Source: CAYUIS01 sp964444825 (GTDB taxonomy: Bacteria > Chloroflexota > Anaerolineae > B4-G1). Taken from it: 13,169 bases of DNA. Positions 4,116 to 11,030 of this stretch are shown in pieces (within the stretch, counting starts at the first letter, position 1; the number at the start of each line of letters is the position of its first letter). The position numbers were made by a program, and so were the translations under genes. The notes beneath the pieces are model-generated. The model did not search any database. It was not told the DNA's origin and worked only from the letters and a program-made list of their open reading frames with translations. The stretch is taken from the NCBI GenBank assembly GCA_964444825.1, contig CAYUIS010000150.1:1-13169 (forward strand), read 5' to 3'.

Positions 4116-6842
4116 CTATCGCGTGCTATCGTTGCGCACCACGAGAGGCAGATAAACTCGAGTGAAACGCAAGAGGGTGACGATGTTATCGGCTGGCCGC
4201 CCCACGACGAGTTGGTTGTTGACATAGTCATAGTCAAAGACCATTGAGCCCCCACCGTCGGCCGTTGTCCCACGAACACTGTGCGTGCTGGTGATCGGTC
4301 CCCTGGCGCCGATTGTGCCCCAGCCCATCGTCACCGCCCCGGCGTCCGTCGTGCCGCCGTTGTCCCACCTCGGGCTACTCACCACATAATGGCCGTTGCT
4401 CAACTCCACCACGCCGCCTTCGCCGACCACATCGGCGGCAGAGCTGCCCACCAGGCTGTTGGTCGAGGAGACCACGCCGGTGACGCCGCTCGTCCCGTTC
4501 CCCCACGTCACTGCACCGGCATCCATGGCCCAACCGTCATCCCAGCTCTGGCTGCTCACCACATAGTTGCCGTTGCTCAACCCCACGACGTCGCCGACCT
4601 CATCGTTAGTTGTGCTGCCAACCAGGCTGTTGGCGGCGGAGACCTCGCCGGTGATACCACTTGTCCCATCCCCCCACGTCACCGCCCCGGCATTCGTCGC
4701 GCCACCGTTGTCCCAGCCCTGGCTCCTCACCACATAATGGCCGGTATTCAGCTCGATCACGCCACTTGCATTGGAGCCGACCCGGTTGTCAGCTGAACTG
4801 CCCACCAGGCTGTTGGCAGCGGAGATCTCGCCGCTGACGCCGCTCGTCCCATCCCCCCACGTCACCGCCCCGGCATCTGTCACTCCACCGTTGTCCCAGT
4901 CTGGGCTGCTCACCACATAGTTGCCATTGGCCAATGCCACAACGCCGCCGCTGATGAGGGAGCCGACCCGGTCGTCAGTTGAACTGCCCACCAGGCTGTT
5001 GGCAGCGGAGACCTCGCCGCTGACGCCGCTCGTTCCATCCCCCCACGTCACGGCTCCGGCATCCGTTGCCGTACCGTTATCCCAACTCCGGCTCTTCACC
5101 ACGTAGTTGCCATTGCTCAATTCCACCATACCCCAGCCGACTTGATCGTAGGCTGTACTGCCCACCAGGCTGTTGGCGGCGGAGACCACGCCGCTGACGC
5201 CGCTCGTCCCGTCCCCCCACGTCACCGCCCCGGCGTCCATCGCCCCGCCGTTGTCCCAGTACGAGTTTAGCACCAGGTAGTGGCCGTTACTCAGCGGTAT
5301 CACGCCGCCAACCCGGTCATCAGCCGAGCTGCCCACCAGGCTGTTGGCGGTGGAGACTATGCCGCTGGTACCACTCGTCCCGTCCACCCACGTCACCGCC
5401 CCGGCGTCTGTTACCCCGCCGTTGTCCCAGTACGGGCTCCTCACCACATAGTTGCCGTTGCTCAACTTCGTCACCCCGCCGAAGCCGACCTGGTCGCCAG
5501 CCGAGCTGCCCACCAGACTGTTCGCGGTGGGGATCGCGCCGGTGATGCCACTCATCCCGTCCACCCACGTTACCGCACCGGTGTCCGTCACCACGCCGGT
5601 GTCCCAGTACGGACTACTCACCACATAGTCACCGTTGTCCAACGCCACCACGATGCCGACCTGATCGCCGGCCGAACTGCCGACCAGGCTGTTGGCAATA
5701 GAAACTTCGCCGGTGATGCCGCTCGTTCCGTCCGCCCACGTCACCGCCCCGGCATCCTCCACCCCACCGTTGTCCCAGTCCCGGCTGACCACCACATAAT
5801 TGCCGTTGCTCAATGCCACCACATAGTTGTAGATGAAGGCGCCGACCCCATCGTAGGTCGTACTGCCCACCAAACTGTTGGCGGCGGAAACCTCGCCGCT
5901 GACGCCGCTCGTCCCATTTGCCCACGTCACCGCCCCGGCATTTGTCGCCCCGCCGTTGTCCCAGTCCGGGCTGCTTATCACATAGTTGCCATTACTCAAC
6001 TCGACCAAGCTATAGCTGCCAACCTGATCGTTGTTTGAGCTGCCCACCAGGCTGTTGGCAGCGGAAATCTCGCCGCTGACGCCGCTCGTCCCGTTTCCCC
6101 ACGTCACCGCCCCGGCGTCCGTCGCCCCGCCGTTGTCCCAACTCCGGCTCCTTACCACGTAGTGACCATTGCTCAACTCCACCACATCGTAACGGCCGAC
6201 ATGGTCATCGGTCGAGCTGCCCACCAGGCTATTGGCGGCGGAGACCACGCCGCTGGTGCCGCTCGTCCCGTTCCCCCACGTCACCGCCCCGGTGTCTATC
6301 GCCCCACCATTGTCCCAGTACGGGCTGTGTACCACATAGTTACCGTTGCTCAACGCCATCACGCCCGTGGTGAAAGGCCCGTAGCCAACCTGATCATCCC
6401 ACGTGCTACCCACCAGGCTGTTGCTGGAGGAGACCACTCCGCTGATGCCGCTCGTCCCGCCCCCCCACGTCACTGCCCCGACGCCTTGCCATTGAGGACT
6501 GATCACCACGTAGTTGCCGTTGCTCAACGGAACCACGCCGCCGGAGCCGATCTGATCGTTGATTGTGCTGCCGATGAGGACGCTGATGAGCACGCCGGTG
6601 GCGCCGTCGTACAGGTACACGGCGCCCGCATCAACCGTGACTCCGGCGTCGAAAAGGGGGTCGGTGACGACGATGTTGCCGTTGGAAAGCGCAGTCACCG
6701 ATGTGCCAAAGGCCTCGCTGCCAGGCGGGCCGACGATATCGGTCTGCCCCGCCTGGACCCTCGAGACGGGCGTCAGGATCAGCCCGGTCACCACGGTGAC
6801 GACGAGAGCCACGTACTTGAGTGTGCGTCTCGAGATTTTCAT
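4116..6842 (-). CDS. Secreted tandem-repeat protein (DUF5650-like repeats), 908 aa
   Basis: This is an exported protein of unknown function. Residues 1-31 form a signal peptide: basic start MKISRRTLK, a hydrophobic core and a VQA cleavage site before G32. Then come two degenerate units, twelve regular units of about 59 residues (141-853), a short tail, and the C-terminal YLPLVVRN motif at about 897-904. Each regular unit reads NSLVGSxxxDxVG, then LSNGNYVVxSPxWDNGG, then DAGAVTWGxGTSGxSG. These resemble repeats catalogued as DUF5650 and look like beta-propeller or beta-solenoid blades; that is inference from the alternating short strands. ATG 6842 follows AAAGGAG by 7 nt; an upstream TTG in frame would bury this site inside the coding region. 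The conserved tail suggests a shared export or surface-anchoring signal. It lies upstream of the tatD-like gene. Confidence 0.9.
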   Translation of the reverse strand: MKISRRTLKYVALVVTVVTGLILTPVSRVQAGQTDIVGPPGSEAFGTSVTALSNGNIVVTDPLFDAGVTVDAGAVYLYDGATGVLISVLIGSTINDQIGSGGVVPLSNGNYVVISPQWQGVGAVTWGGGTSGISGVVSSSNSLVGSTWDDQVGYGPFTTGVMALSNGNYVVHSPYWDNGGAIDTGAVTWGNGTSGTSGVVSAANSLVGSSTDDHVGRYDVVELSNGHYVVRSRSWDNGGATDAGAVTWGNGTSGVSGEISAANSLVGSSNNDQVGSYSLVELSNGNYVISSPDWDNGGATNAGAVTWANGTSGVSGEVSAANSLVGSTTYDGVGAFIYNYVVALSNGNYVVVSRDWDNGGVEDAGAVTWADGTSGITGEVSIANSLVGSSAGDQVGIVVALDNGDYVVSSPYWDTGVVTDTGAVTWVDGMSGITGAIPTANSLVGSSAGDQVGFGGVTKLSNGNYVVRSPYWDNGGVTDAGAVTWVDGTSGTSGIVSTANSLVGSSADDRVGGVIPLSNGHYLVLNSYWDNGGAMDAGAVTWGDGTSGVSGVVSAANSLVGSTAYDQVGWGMVELSNGNYVVKSRSWDNGTATDAGAVTWGDGTSGVSGEVSAANSLVGSSTDDRVGSLISGGVVALANGNYVVSSPDWDNGGVTDAGAVTWGDGTSGVSGEISAANSLVGSSADNRVGSNASGVIELNTGHYVVRSQGWDNGGATNAGAVTWGDGTSGITGEVSAANSLVGSTTNDEVGDVVGLSNGNYVVSSQSWDDGWAMDAGAVTWGNGTSGVTGVVSSTNSLVGSSAADVVGEGGVVELSNGHYVVSSPRWDNGGTTDAGAVTMGWGTIGARGPITSTHSVRGTTADGGGSMVFDYDYVNNQLVVGRPADNIVTLLRFTRVYLPLVVRNDSTR
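4284..6422 (-). repeat. Coding tandem-repeat array, 12 units of about 178 bp
   Basis: Twelve successive units each begin with codons for NSLVGS and average about 59 codons. Unit length varies by a few residues, mainly between the DxVG and LSNGNYVV motifs. The DNA is conserved enough between neighbours to challenge short-read assembly, so unit number could be under- or over-counted. Long open frames on the opposite strand are a by-product of the repeated codon pattern. Confidence 0.9.
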
Positions 6843-7016
6843 CGTTGTTCTCCTTTCCAATAGCCGGATTGAGCCTATTCAGATGTCAAAGGCGACTTGA
6901 CTTTCTACCGGACGCCTTTCTATCCTCTTGCGTCCCATCCTGCGACCCCTGTGCCCGCTCTGTTGCAGACAAGTATAGGCGCTTTCAGTGCTATGACAAG
7001 CTTAAGGTATCTTGCA

Positions 7017-7355
7017 CTATGGGAGCGTTTCATCCTTCAGACTCGCCAATCTCTCAAATCGCTGTACTTGGAGTATCCGGAGTTGGCGTGCCCTCTCGAC
7101 GGCTTTGGTGCGGTTGTTCACGTTGAGCTTGCCATAAATGGCCTTGACGTGGAAACGCACCGTGTTCAGGGAGATGAATAGCCTGGCGGCGATTTCTTTG
7201 TATTTCAGCCCCTTGGCCATCAAGCGCAGCACGTCCAGTTCCCGGTCGGTCAATGGCTCAATCAGAGCCACCGGCCCGGTCCCGGCCGGCAGATGCGGAG
7301 CAGGTTGCTCGCCGCTCGTTGCGCCTGGCGGCTGTGATCTGGAAAAAGCGGCCAA
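7017..7355 (-). CDS. LuxR-type HTH regulator (LAL/MalT-like C-terminal domain), frameshifted start
   Basis: This is a DNA-binding protein with a GerE/LuxR C-terminal HTH, about residues 34-95: IEPLTDRELDVLRLMAKGL, YKEIAARLFIS, LNTVRFHVKAIYGKLNV, NNRTKAVERARQL. It matches the C-terminal HTH of large LAL/MalT regulators, and the preceding DVERILAAF resembles the linker joining their TPR region to the HTH. The ATPase and TPR parts are absent, so this is a stand-alone HTH or a remnant. The frame has no good start: only TTG 7355, with no ribosome site. The proper ribosome site (AAAGGAG) and ATG (7399) lie upstream in the neighbouring frame; a -1 shift on an A-run would join them into a 127-residue protein. 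It precedes the secreted repeat protein by about 175 bp and could regulate it. Confidence 0.75.
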   Translation of the reverse strand: MAAFSRSQPPGATSGEQPAPHLPAGTGPVALIEPLTDRELDVLRLMAKGLKYKEIAARLFISLNTVRFHVKAIYGKLNVNNRTKAVERARQLRILQVQRFERLASLKDETLP

Positions 7356-7384
7356 GATGCGCTCGACGTCATCGGCCGTAGGCC

Positions 7385-7410
7385 TTTCTTTTTTCTCATT
7401 GCACGACTCC
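7385..7410 (-). other. Ribosome site, ATG and A AAA AAG slippery heptamer
   Basis: Reading the minus strand: AAAGGAG, 7 nt, ATG (7399-7397), then codons AGA AAA AAG AAA. The run A AAA AAG is in the phase required for -1 tandem slippage, the same heptamer used in Escherichia coli dnaX. Slipping back one base puts the ribosome in the HTH frame (GAA AGG CCT). Without it translation ends at 7262 after 45 residues. A missing A in the homopolymer (real or assembly error) would look the same. Confidence 0.55.
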
Positions 7411-7475
7411 TTTCTGTCCTATCTGTTCTCAGACGTGGACCCTGGATTGGGGTTGCAATTCTGTGCCGCTATGGC

Positions 7476-7617
7476 AAACAAAACGACGCCCCGTTTCCCT
7501 ACGGTGGGAAGGCTTGGAAGGGCGTCTCTGACCCGTCTGTGTCAGACGGGGCGTCTCAATTTGAGTGTGCCGTTGTATGCGGCTGGCAATTCAGGCGGAG
7601 CCTGGGATTGCCGTTTT
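7476..7617. other. Densely structured leader of the HTH gene
   Basis: On the minus strand this lies in the predicted 5' leader of the HTH gene. A chain of stems is visible: GGCAAT/ATTGCC enclosing CAGGC/GCCTG (7585-7612); GCCG/CGGC (7569-7583); CTCAA/TTGAG (7555-7565); CCCGTCTG/CAGACGGG with a 3-nt loop (7532-7550); TTCCC/GGGAA (7495-7510); and GACGCCCCGT (read 7555 to 7546) able to pair with ACGGGGCGTC (7494-7485). The last pairing competes with the 8-bp stem and is followed by GTTTTGTTT, so alternative terminator and antiterminator folds are possible. I do not recognise a known riboswitch class. Confidence 0.45.
7585..7617 (+). terminator. Terminator-like hairpin on the plus strand
   Basis: GGCAAT, CAGGC, loop GGA, GCCTG and ATTGCC form an 11-bp interrupted stem followed by GTTTTT on the plus strand. 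No plus-strand gene ends here (the nearest ends at 3214), so it would terminate an antisense or small RNA, or may simply be part of the leader structure on the other strand. Confidence 0.4.
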
Positions 7618-7673
7618 TCACCCTGGACCTTGCAGGCTCAGGGCCGTCACGTTGCGTTATCTGTGCACTGTCC

Positions 7674-7702
7674 AATATAACAAATGCGACCATTCGTGTC
7701 AA
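7674..7702 (-). promoter_or_regulatory. Near-consensus sigma70 promoter for the HTH gene
   Basis: On the minus strand TTGACA (7702-7697), a 17-nt spacer and TATATT (7679-7674) form an almost ideal housekeeping promoter. The expected start near 7667 leaves a leader of about 270 nt before the ATG at 7399, and that leader holds the stacked hairpins. Confidence 0.65.
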
Positions 7703-7718
7703 GGGGGTTTGACCCTGG

Positions 7719-7762
7719 TGTGCTGGCGAACTTCCGAACGGATGTACTTTTCGGCCAGCACA
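7719..7762. repeat. 9-bp inverted repeat upstream of the HTH promoter
   Basis: TGTGCTGGC (7719-7727) and GCCAGCACA (7754-7762) are perfect reverse complements 26 nt apart, just upstream of the TTGACA box. This could be a regulator site or a small mobile-element remnant. I see no target-site duplication. Confidence 0.45.
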
Positions 7763-7945
7763 GGTACTGGCCCATCAGGATGTGGATAATTGACAGGAGA
7801 ACGATGATGATGTAAGGTCATTCTGCACGTTGTTCAACCCGAGTACGAGACTGATCGTTGGAGTTTAGGCCGCCAAGCGCCTGCACATAGGCTTCATCCA
7901 TCAAGTCTATCCGGGTGTTTGTCTATAGATTCCCATGCACGGATA
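7763..7945. other. Intergenic stretch without a recognisable gene
   Basis: Together with 7400-7762 this forms a 546-bp gap between genes. Only very short open frames without ribosome sites occur in this part (for example 27 codons on the minus strand from about 7900). I find no RNA gene or repeat. Confidence 0.5.
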
Positions 7946-8821
7946 TCAGTGGTTCCCATCCCAGACTATGGCGGGCCGGCGGCGCGAAGGGACACGGTGG
8001 AAACGGTATTTCGGGTAGCCGAGGACCAGGACGACCTCGACCCGGCGATCCTCAGGCAGCCCGAGCGCGCGGCGCAATCCGCGGCTGCGGTCAAGGGCGA
8101 CGATAAAGAACCCGATCTGGCAGGTACCCAACGCCATCCGCTGGGCCGCCAGCATCAGGTTGTAGGCAGCGTAAACCGCGTCGTCACGGGCAAAGTAATC
8201 TGCATCGGGGACGTGGGCCATGAGCACGACCGGGGCGTGGAAGAAGATGAGGTCCTCTCCCTGGGCGTGGCACTCCGCCAAGCCCTCGAAACTATCCGCG
8301 CTCTCCAGCCCCTTCTCCACCTGCTCAGACCCGAGCGCCAACCGCAGAAAGGGACGCAGCAGCCGACTGCGCAACAGCCGGACCGTCTGGGCCAGCACCG
8401 CCACCGCCTGCCCGCGCAGCGCAGCGATGCGGTCCGGGTCGTCGAACGCCAGCCACTCGACCGGCTGCTCATTGCTGGCGCTGGGCCCCCACCGGGCGAC
8501 GTCCACCAATTCCCGCACCACCTGCCGCTCCACGGGCCGGTCACGGAAGACGCGGGACGAGCGACGCTCGCGGAGCACACCCACCAAACCATCGAGGGAA
8601 GGCAGCTCGGCAGGGTCCAGCGCTGGGCACTCCTGTATGGGATACTCGCTGTGGACGATGGCGTCAGCCGGGCAGACGGCGACACAGTGCCCGCACAGCC
8701 AGCATCGCTCCGCCGCGACTACCTCGACCCGCCCATCCAGTCGCTCAAACACGCGCACTATGCACAGCGCCCGGCAAGCATCACAGCGGGTACACCTTTC
8801 CTGATCAATGACAATGTCCAA
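7946..8821 (-). CDS. Ferredoxin-nitroreductase fusion flavoprotein, 291 aa
   Basis: This is a predicted FMN-dependent nitroreductase-family oxidoreductase with its own electron-input module. The N-terminus carries two [4Fe-4S] motifs, C10-C13-C16-C20 and C40-C43-C46-C50 (the second ending CP as in ferredoxins). The nitroreductase fold follows from about residue 81, with RRSSRVFRDRPV (86-97), GPSASNEQPVEW (112-123) and the C-terminal LGTCQIGFF and LVLGYP segments. Such fusions occur in anaerobes, where reduced ferredoxin or a partner feeds the flavin; the natural substrate is not known. Start choice: GGAGG abuts GTG 8827, whereas TTG 8821 lies 7 nt after it, so TTG is preferred. It is 63 bp downstream of the helicase gene, with a solo repeat arm between, and may be co-transcribed. 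Confidence 0.9.
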   Translation of the reverse strand: MDIVIDQERCTRCDACRALCIVRVFERLDGRVEVVAAERCWLCGHCVAVCPADAIVHSEYPIQECPALDPAELPSLDGLVGVLRERRSSRVFRDRPVERQVVRELVDVARWGPSASNEQPVEWLAFDDPDRIAALRGQAVAVLAQTVRLLRSRLLRPFLRLALGSEQVEKGLESADSFEGLAECHAQGEDLIFFHAPVVLMAHVPDADYFARDDAVYAAYNLMLAAQRMALGTCQIGFFIVALDRSRGLRRALGLPEDRRVEVVLVLGYPKYRFHRVPSRRRPAIVWDGNH

Positions 8822-8862
8822 CCTCACACCTCCAATGTCGAATACCTACTGATCCGGGCATA

Positions 8863-8877
8863 AGATTGGTTCAATCT
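8863..8877. repeat. Solo 15-bp repeat arm, copy 2
   Basis: AGATTGGTTCAATCT, a single arm of the GGTTC subtype, lies between the helicase stop and the nitroreductase start. With the flanking A and T it extends to a 17-bp palindrome (8862-8878). Confidence 0.8.
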
Positions 8878-8884
8878 TGTCTCC

Positions 8885-10951
8885 TTACATCGTCAGATCA
8901 TCCAAAAACTCGGAAGTCGGCTTGACGCTCGTAACGAGCAGGTGATCGCGGGCGCGCGTGCAAGCGACGTACAGCAGGTGGCGTTCGGTGTTATAAACCT
9001 CTTCCAGGTCTGAAACGTCCGTTACCCTGTCGATGCGGCCCTGTAAGGGGATGACCTCATCGTCACAGGCGATCACGGCCACGGCCCGAAATTCCAGTCC
9101 TTTTGCCAGATGCATGGTGCAAAGGGAAACGTTTCCAACAGTCGTCGTGATTTTCTCGTCCAGCACTTTGTGCACAAGTCCAGCGGCCTCAATGGCGGCT
9201 TTGCCTCTTGGCAGTTCAGCCGCAGAGCGCACGAAAATGCCAATCTCCTCTGGTTCGACCCCGGCGCTGATCCGGTCTTGGAGCCACTGACCGACCGCTT
9301 TGATCTCCGATTCAGGCGTATCAAAGGTATCGATCACCGGCGACGGCCCATTGAACACCGAGATCGTGCCGCCCCGTTTTTCCGTGATGCCATCCACGTC
9401 GGATAGTTCTGGGTCCAGGAGTTTATCTGCCTGTATGCGGATCTGATGGGACGTGCGGTAATTGATGTGCAGCGTTTTCGAGCGACCACGGATGTCGACG
9501 CCGAGCGATTGCCACGAGAAGGGCTGCTGGAAGATACGCTGCCCCAAATCCCCGGCAAAAAAGAGGCTGTTTGGACGGTTTCCCGATAAAGCAGCCAGGA
9601 ACTTTAACTGGGGGATGCTGATATCCTGAGACTCGTCCACCACGATAAAATCAAAAGGTGACCTAGATTGGTTCAATCTCCAAGATTGAACCAATCTGGC
9701 GTACAGAGCCGGATAGGTGATCAACCCCTGTTCCTTGAGACCAGCCTGAACTTGCTCAAAGATAGCCCACAGCGCCACTCTGTGGCTTTCGGGCAGGCGA
9801 GTTTTTCTGCCCAGCCGGGCCACGTCCCGGTAGGCTTCCCAGGAGTCCAACTGCCAGGCATCCACGACCTGCTCCCACTCGGTGGTCAAAAAATAGGGGC
9901 TGAAGGAATGCTCGCTGATTTTCCCGGCGGCTTGTGCCAACAAATCCTGGATGACGTCCTTCGAGGCGAGGCGGGGCTTGGCGATATTGAACCGGTACAG
10001 CCGTTCAGCAATACCGTTCATAGCATAGACTTCTATCTGCTCGCCCAGCACCGGCTTTTGGTAGATCAGCCGTATCAGCTTGGTTCTCAGGGCGTTGGCC
10101 AGCGTATCTGAAAAGGTCGCCAGCAACACCCGGCTATGGGGATTCGTCTTTGCCAGATGAACGGCGCGGTGCAGGGCGACCACCGTCTTCCCGGTCCCGG
10201 CGGAACCAGAGACCCGCGCCGGGCCATTGTAATCCTTTTCCACGATCTGCCGCTGCTCCGGGTGGAGAAAGACCGTCCACTTTTCCCAGGGATATTCCAG
10301 AGCGCGGGCCAATTCGTCCACGTCGCTCATCACGCGGAAGCGGCGTTGGGCATCGGGGTGGTCGAACGGGTCGCCAGACGGCGCGGCCACCGGGGAGATC
10401 TGCGGCGTGCCGCCGGTCGCCAATTCCAGCAAGGCCTCGGCAGCCTCGCCGGGGAGGTGATCGGCCAGATCCAGCACATTGTCCTCGTTGGCAGCCCGTA
10501 CGTCGGCTAACCATTCTGCCGGTACGCCATAGCCCAGCAAGTCGTCATCCGATATATCCGCAAACAGGGGCGGCTTGGGTTTTTCCACGGTGGTATACGT
10601 GGGAATGAGGATCTCTTGGACCGTTTCGCGGATCTCGACCACCTGGGCCGCCCCGGTCCTGGGGTGGGTCTCCAGTTTGCGGCGCTGCGCCCATTGGTAG
10701 GCTTTGTCGTGGTGACCCACGTAACAGACCAGCAGGCTGCCCTGGCTGCGATGCACGATCAGGCGGACGTCACGGCTCACCCGTACAGAGGCGAAGTTGG
10801 GGTCTCGGGCGCGCTCCAGCCTGTGGAAATTCAGCCCCGGATTTGCCGGGTTGACTTGCAGATCAAAGACGGTGGTCTTGACCGCTTTTTGCTCCTGGTT
10901 ACTCAGTCTAGCCAGGCTGTCTACAAAGGTGTCTGCGATACGAAATTCCAT
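8885..10951 (-). CDS. RelE-like domain fused to UvrD/Rep-type helicase, 688 aa
   Basis: This is an ATP-dependent superfamily 1 helicase. Residues 1-95 resemble a RelE/ParE toxin fold (HRLERARDPNFASVRVSRDVRLIVHR and LLVCYVGHHDKAYQWA); no separate antitoxin gene is adjacent. The helicase core contains Walker A GSAGTGKT (249-256), Walker B FIVVDESQD (435-443), motif III FFAGDLGQRIF (464-474), YRTS (498-501), motif V TMHLAKGLEF (612-621) and motif VI YVACTRARD (661-669). ATG 10951 is chosen because GGAGAG precedes it and the RelE-like fold begins there; an in-frame extension to 10984 is encoded by a repeat arm. Residues 419-429 (RLVQSWRLNQS) are encoded by an inserted 33-bp repeat just before Walker B. 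It follows the methyltransferase and RAYT genes; a role in phage defence or DNA repair is likely but unproven. Confidence 0.92.
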   Translation of the reverse strand: MEFRIADTFVDSLARLSNQEQKAVKTTVFDLQVNPANPGLNFHRLERARDPNFASVRVSRDVRLIVHRSQGSLLVCYVGHHDKAYQWAQRRKLETHPRTGAAQVVEIRETVQEILIPTYTTVEKPKPPLFADISDDDLLGYGVPAEWLADVRAANEDNVLDLADHLPGEAAEALLELATGGTPQISPVAAPSGDPFDHPDAQRRFRVMSDVDELARALEYPWEKWTVFLHPEQRQIVEKDYNGPARVSGSAGTGKTVVALHRAVHLAKTNPHSRVLLATFSDTLANALRTKLIRLIYQKPVLGEQIEVYAMNGIAERLYRFNIAKPRLASKDVIQDLLAQAAGKISEHSFSPYFLTTEWEQVVDAWQLDSWEAYRDVARLGRKTRLPESHRVALWAIFEQVQAGLKEQGLITYPALYARLVQSWRLNQSRSPFDFIVVDESQDISIPQLKFLAALSGNRPNSLFFAGDLGQRIFQQPFSWQSLGVDIRGRSKTLHINYRTSHQIRIQADKLLDPELSDVDGITEKRGGTISVFNGPSPVIDTFDTPESEIKAVGQWLQDRISAGVEPEEIGIFVRSAAELPRGKAAIEAAGLVHKVLDEKITTTVGNVSLCTMHLAKGLEFRAVAVIACDDEVIPLQGRIDRVTDVSDLEEVYNTERHLLYVACTRARDHLLVTSVKPTSEFLDDLTM
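9665..9697. repeat. 33-bp REPIN-like element inside the helicase gene, copy 3
   Basis: AGATTGGTTCAATCT, spacer CCA, AGATTGAACCAATCT. It adds exactly 11 codons (residues 419-429) in frame, with no stop codon, in the loop before the Walker B motif. This is the GGTTC/GAACC subtype. Confidence 0.93.
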
Positions 10952-10962
10952 TGGCTCTCTCC

Positions 10963-10977
10963 AGATTGGTCCAATCT
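10963..10977. repeat. Solo 15-bp repeat arm, copy 4
   Basis: AGATTGGTCCAATCT, 11 bp upstream of the helicase ATG. The arm and the six bases after it (CCGTCA) match the right arm of copy 5 and its flank (11013-11033) except at the central base, suggesting a local partial duplication. Confidence 0.85.
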
Positions 10978-10994
10978 CCGTCACTGACTGCTCC

Positions 10995-11027
10995 AGATTG
11001 GTCCAATCTTGGAGATTGGACCAATCT
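10995..11027. repeat. 33-bp REPIN-like element, copy 5, 3' of the RAYT gene
   Basis: AGATTGGTCCAATCT, spacer TGG, AGATTGGACCAATCT. It lies 3 bp beyond the RAYT stop codon and is the 3' boundary of the bracketed transposase unit. All six reading frames through it are open. Confidence 0.93.
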
Positions 11028-11030
11028 CCG

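Noticed and set aside
4281..6863. Long open frames on the plus strand (4281-4796, 5280-6038, 6162-6863)
   Set aside because: They lie opposite the tandem-repeat gene, show the same periodicity, lack ribosome sites and have histidine- and alanine-rich nonsense composition.
7444..7460. Degenerate copy of the AGATTGG repeat (GGATTGGGGTTGCAATTC)
   Set aside because: Only short ATTG/CAAT arms match and there is no second arm; this is within chance expectation.
7647..7775. 42-residue open frame on the minus strand overlapping the HTH promoter
   Set aside because: No ribosome site before its ATG, no recognisable family, and it covers a near-consensus promoter.
7919..8863. Plus-strand frame opposite the nitroreductase
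   Set aside because: The minus strand carries clear iron-sulfur and nitroreductase motifs; the plus-strand product has none.
8885..10951. Stand-alone RelE toxin-antitoxin locus
   Set aside because: The RelE-like part is continuous with the helicase and there is no antitoxin frame beside it.
10952..10984. Helicase start at 10984
   Set aside because: The extra 11 residues include a repeat arm; ATG 10951 has a ribosome site and begins the RelE-like fold.
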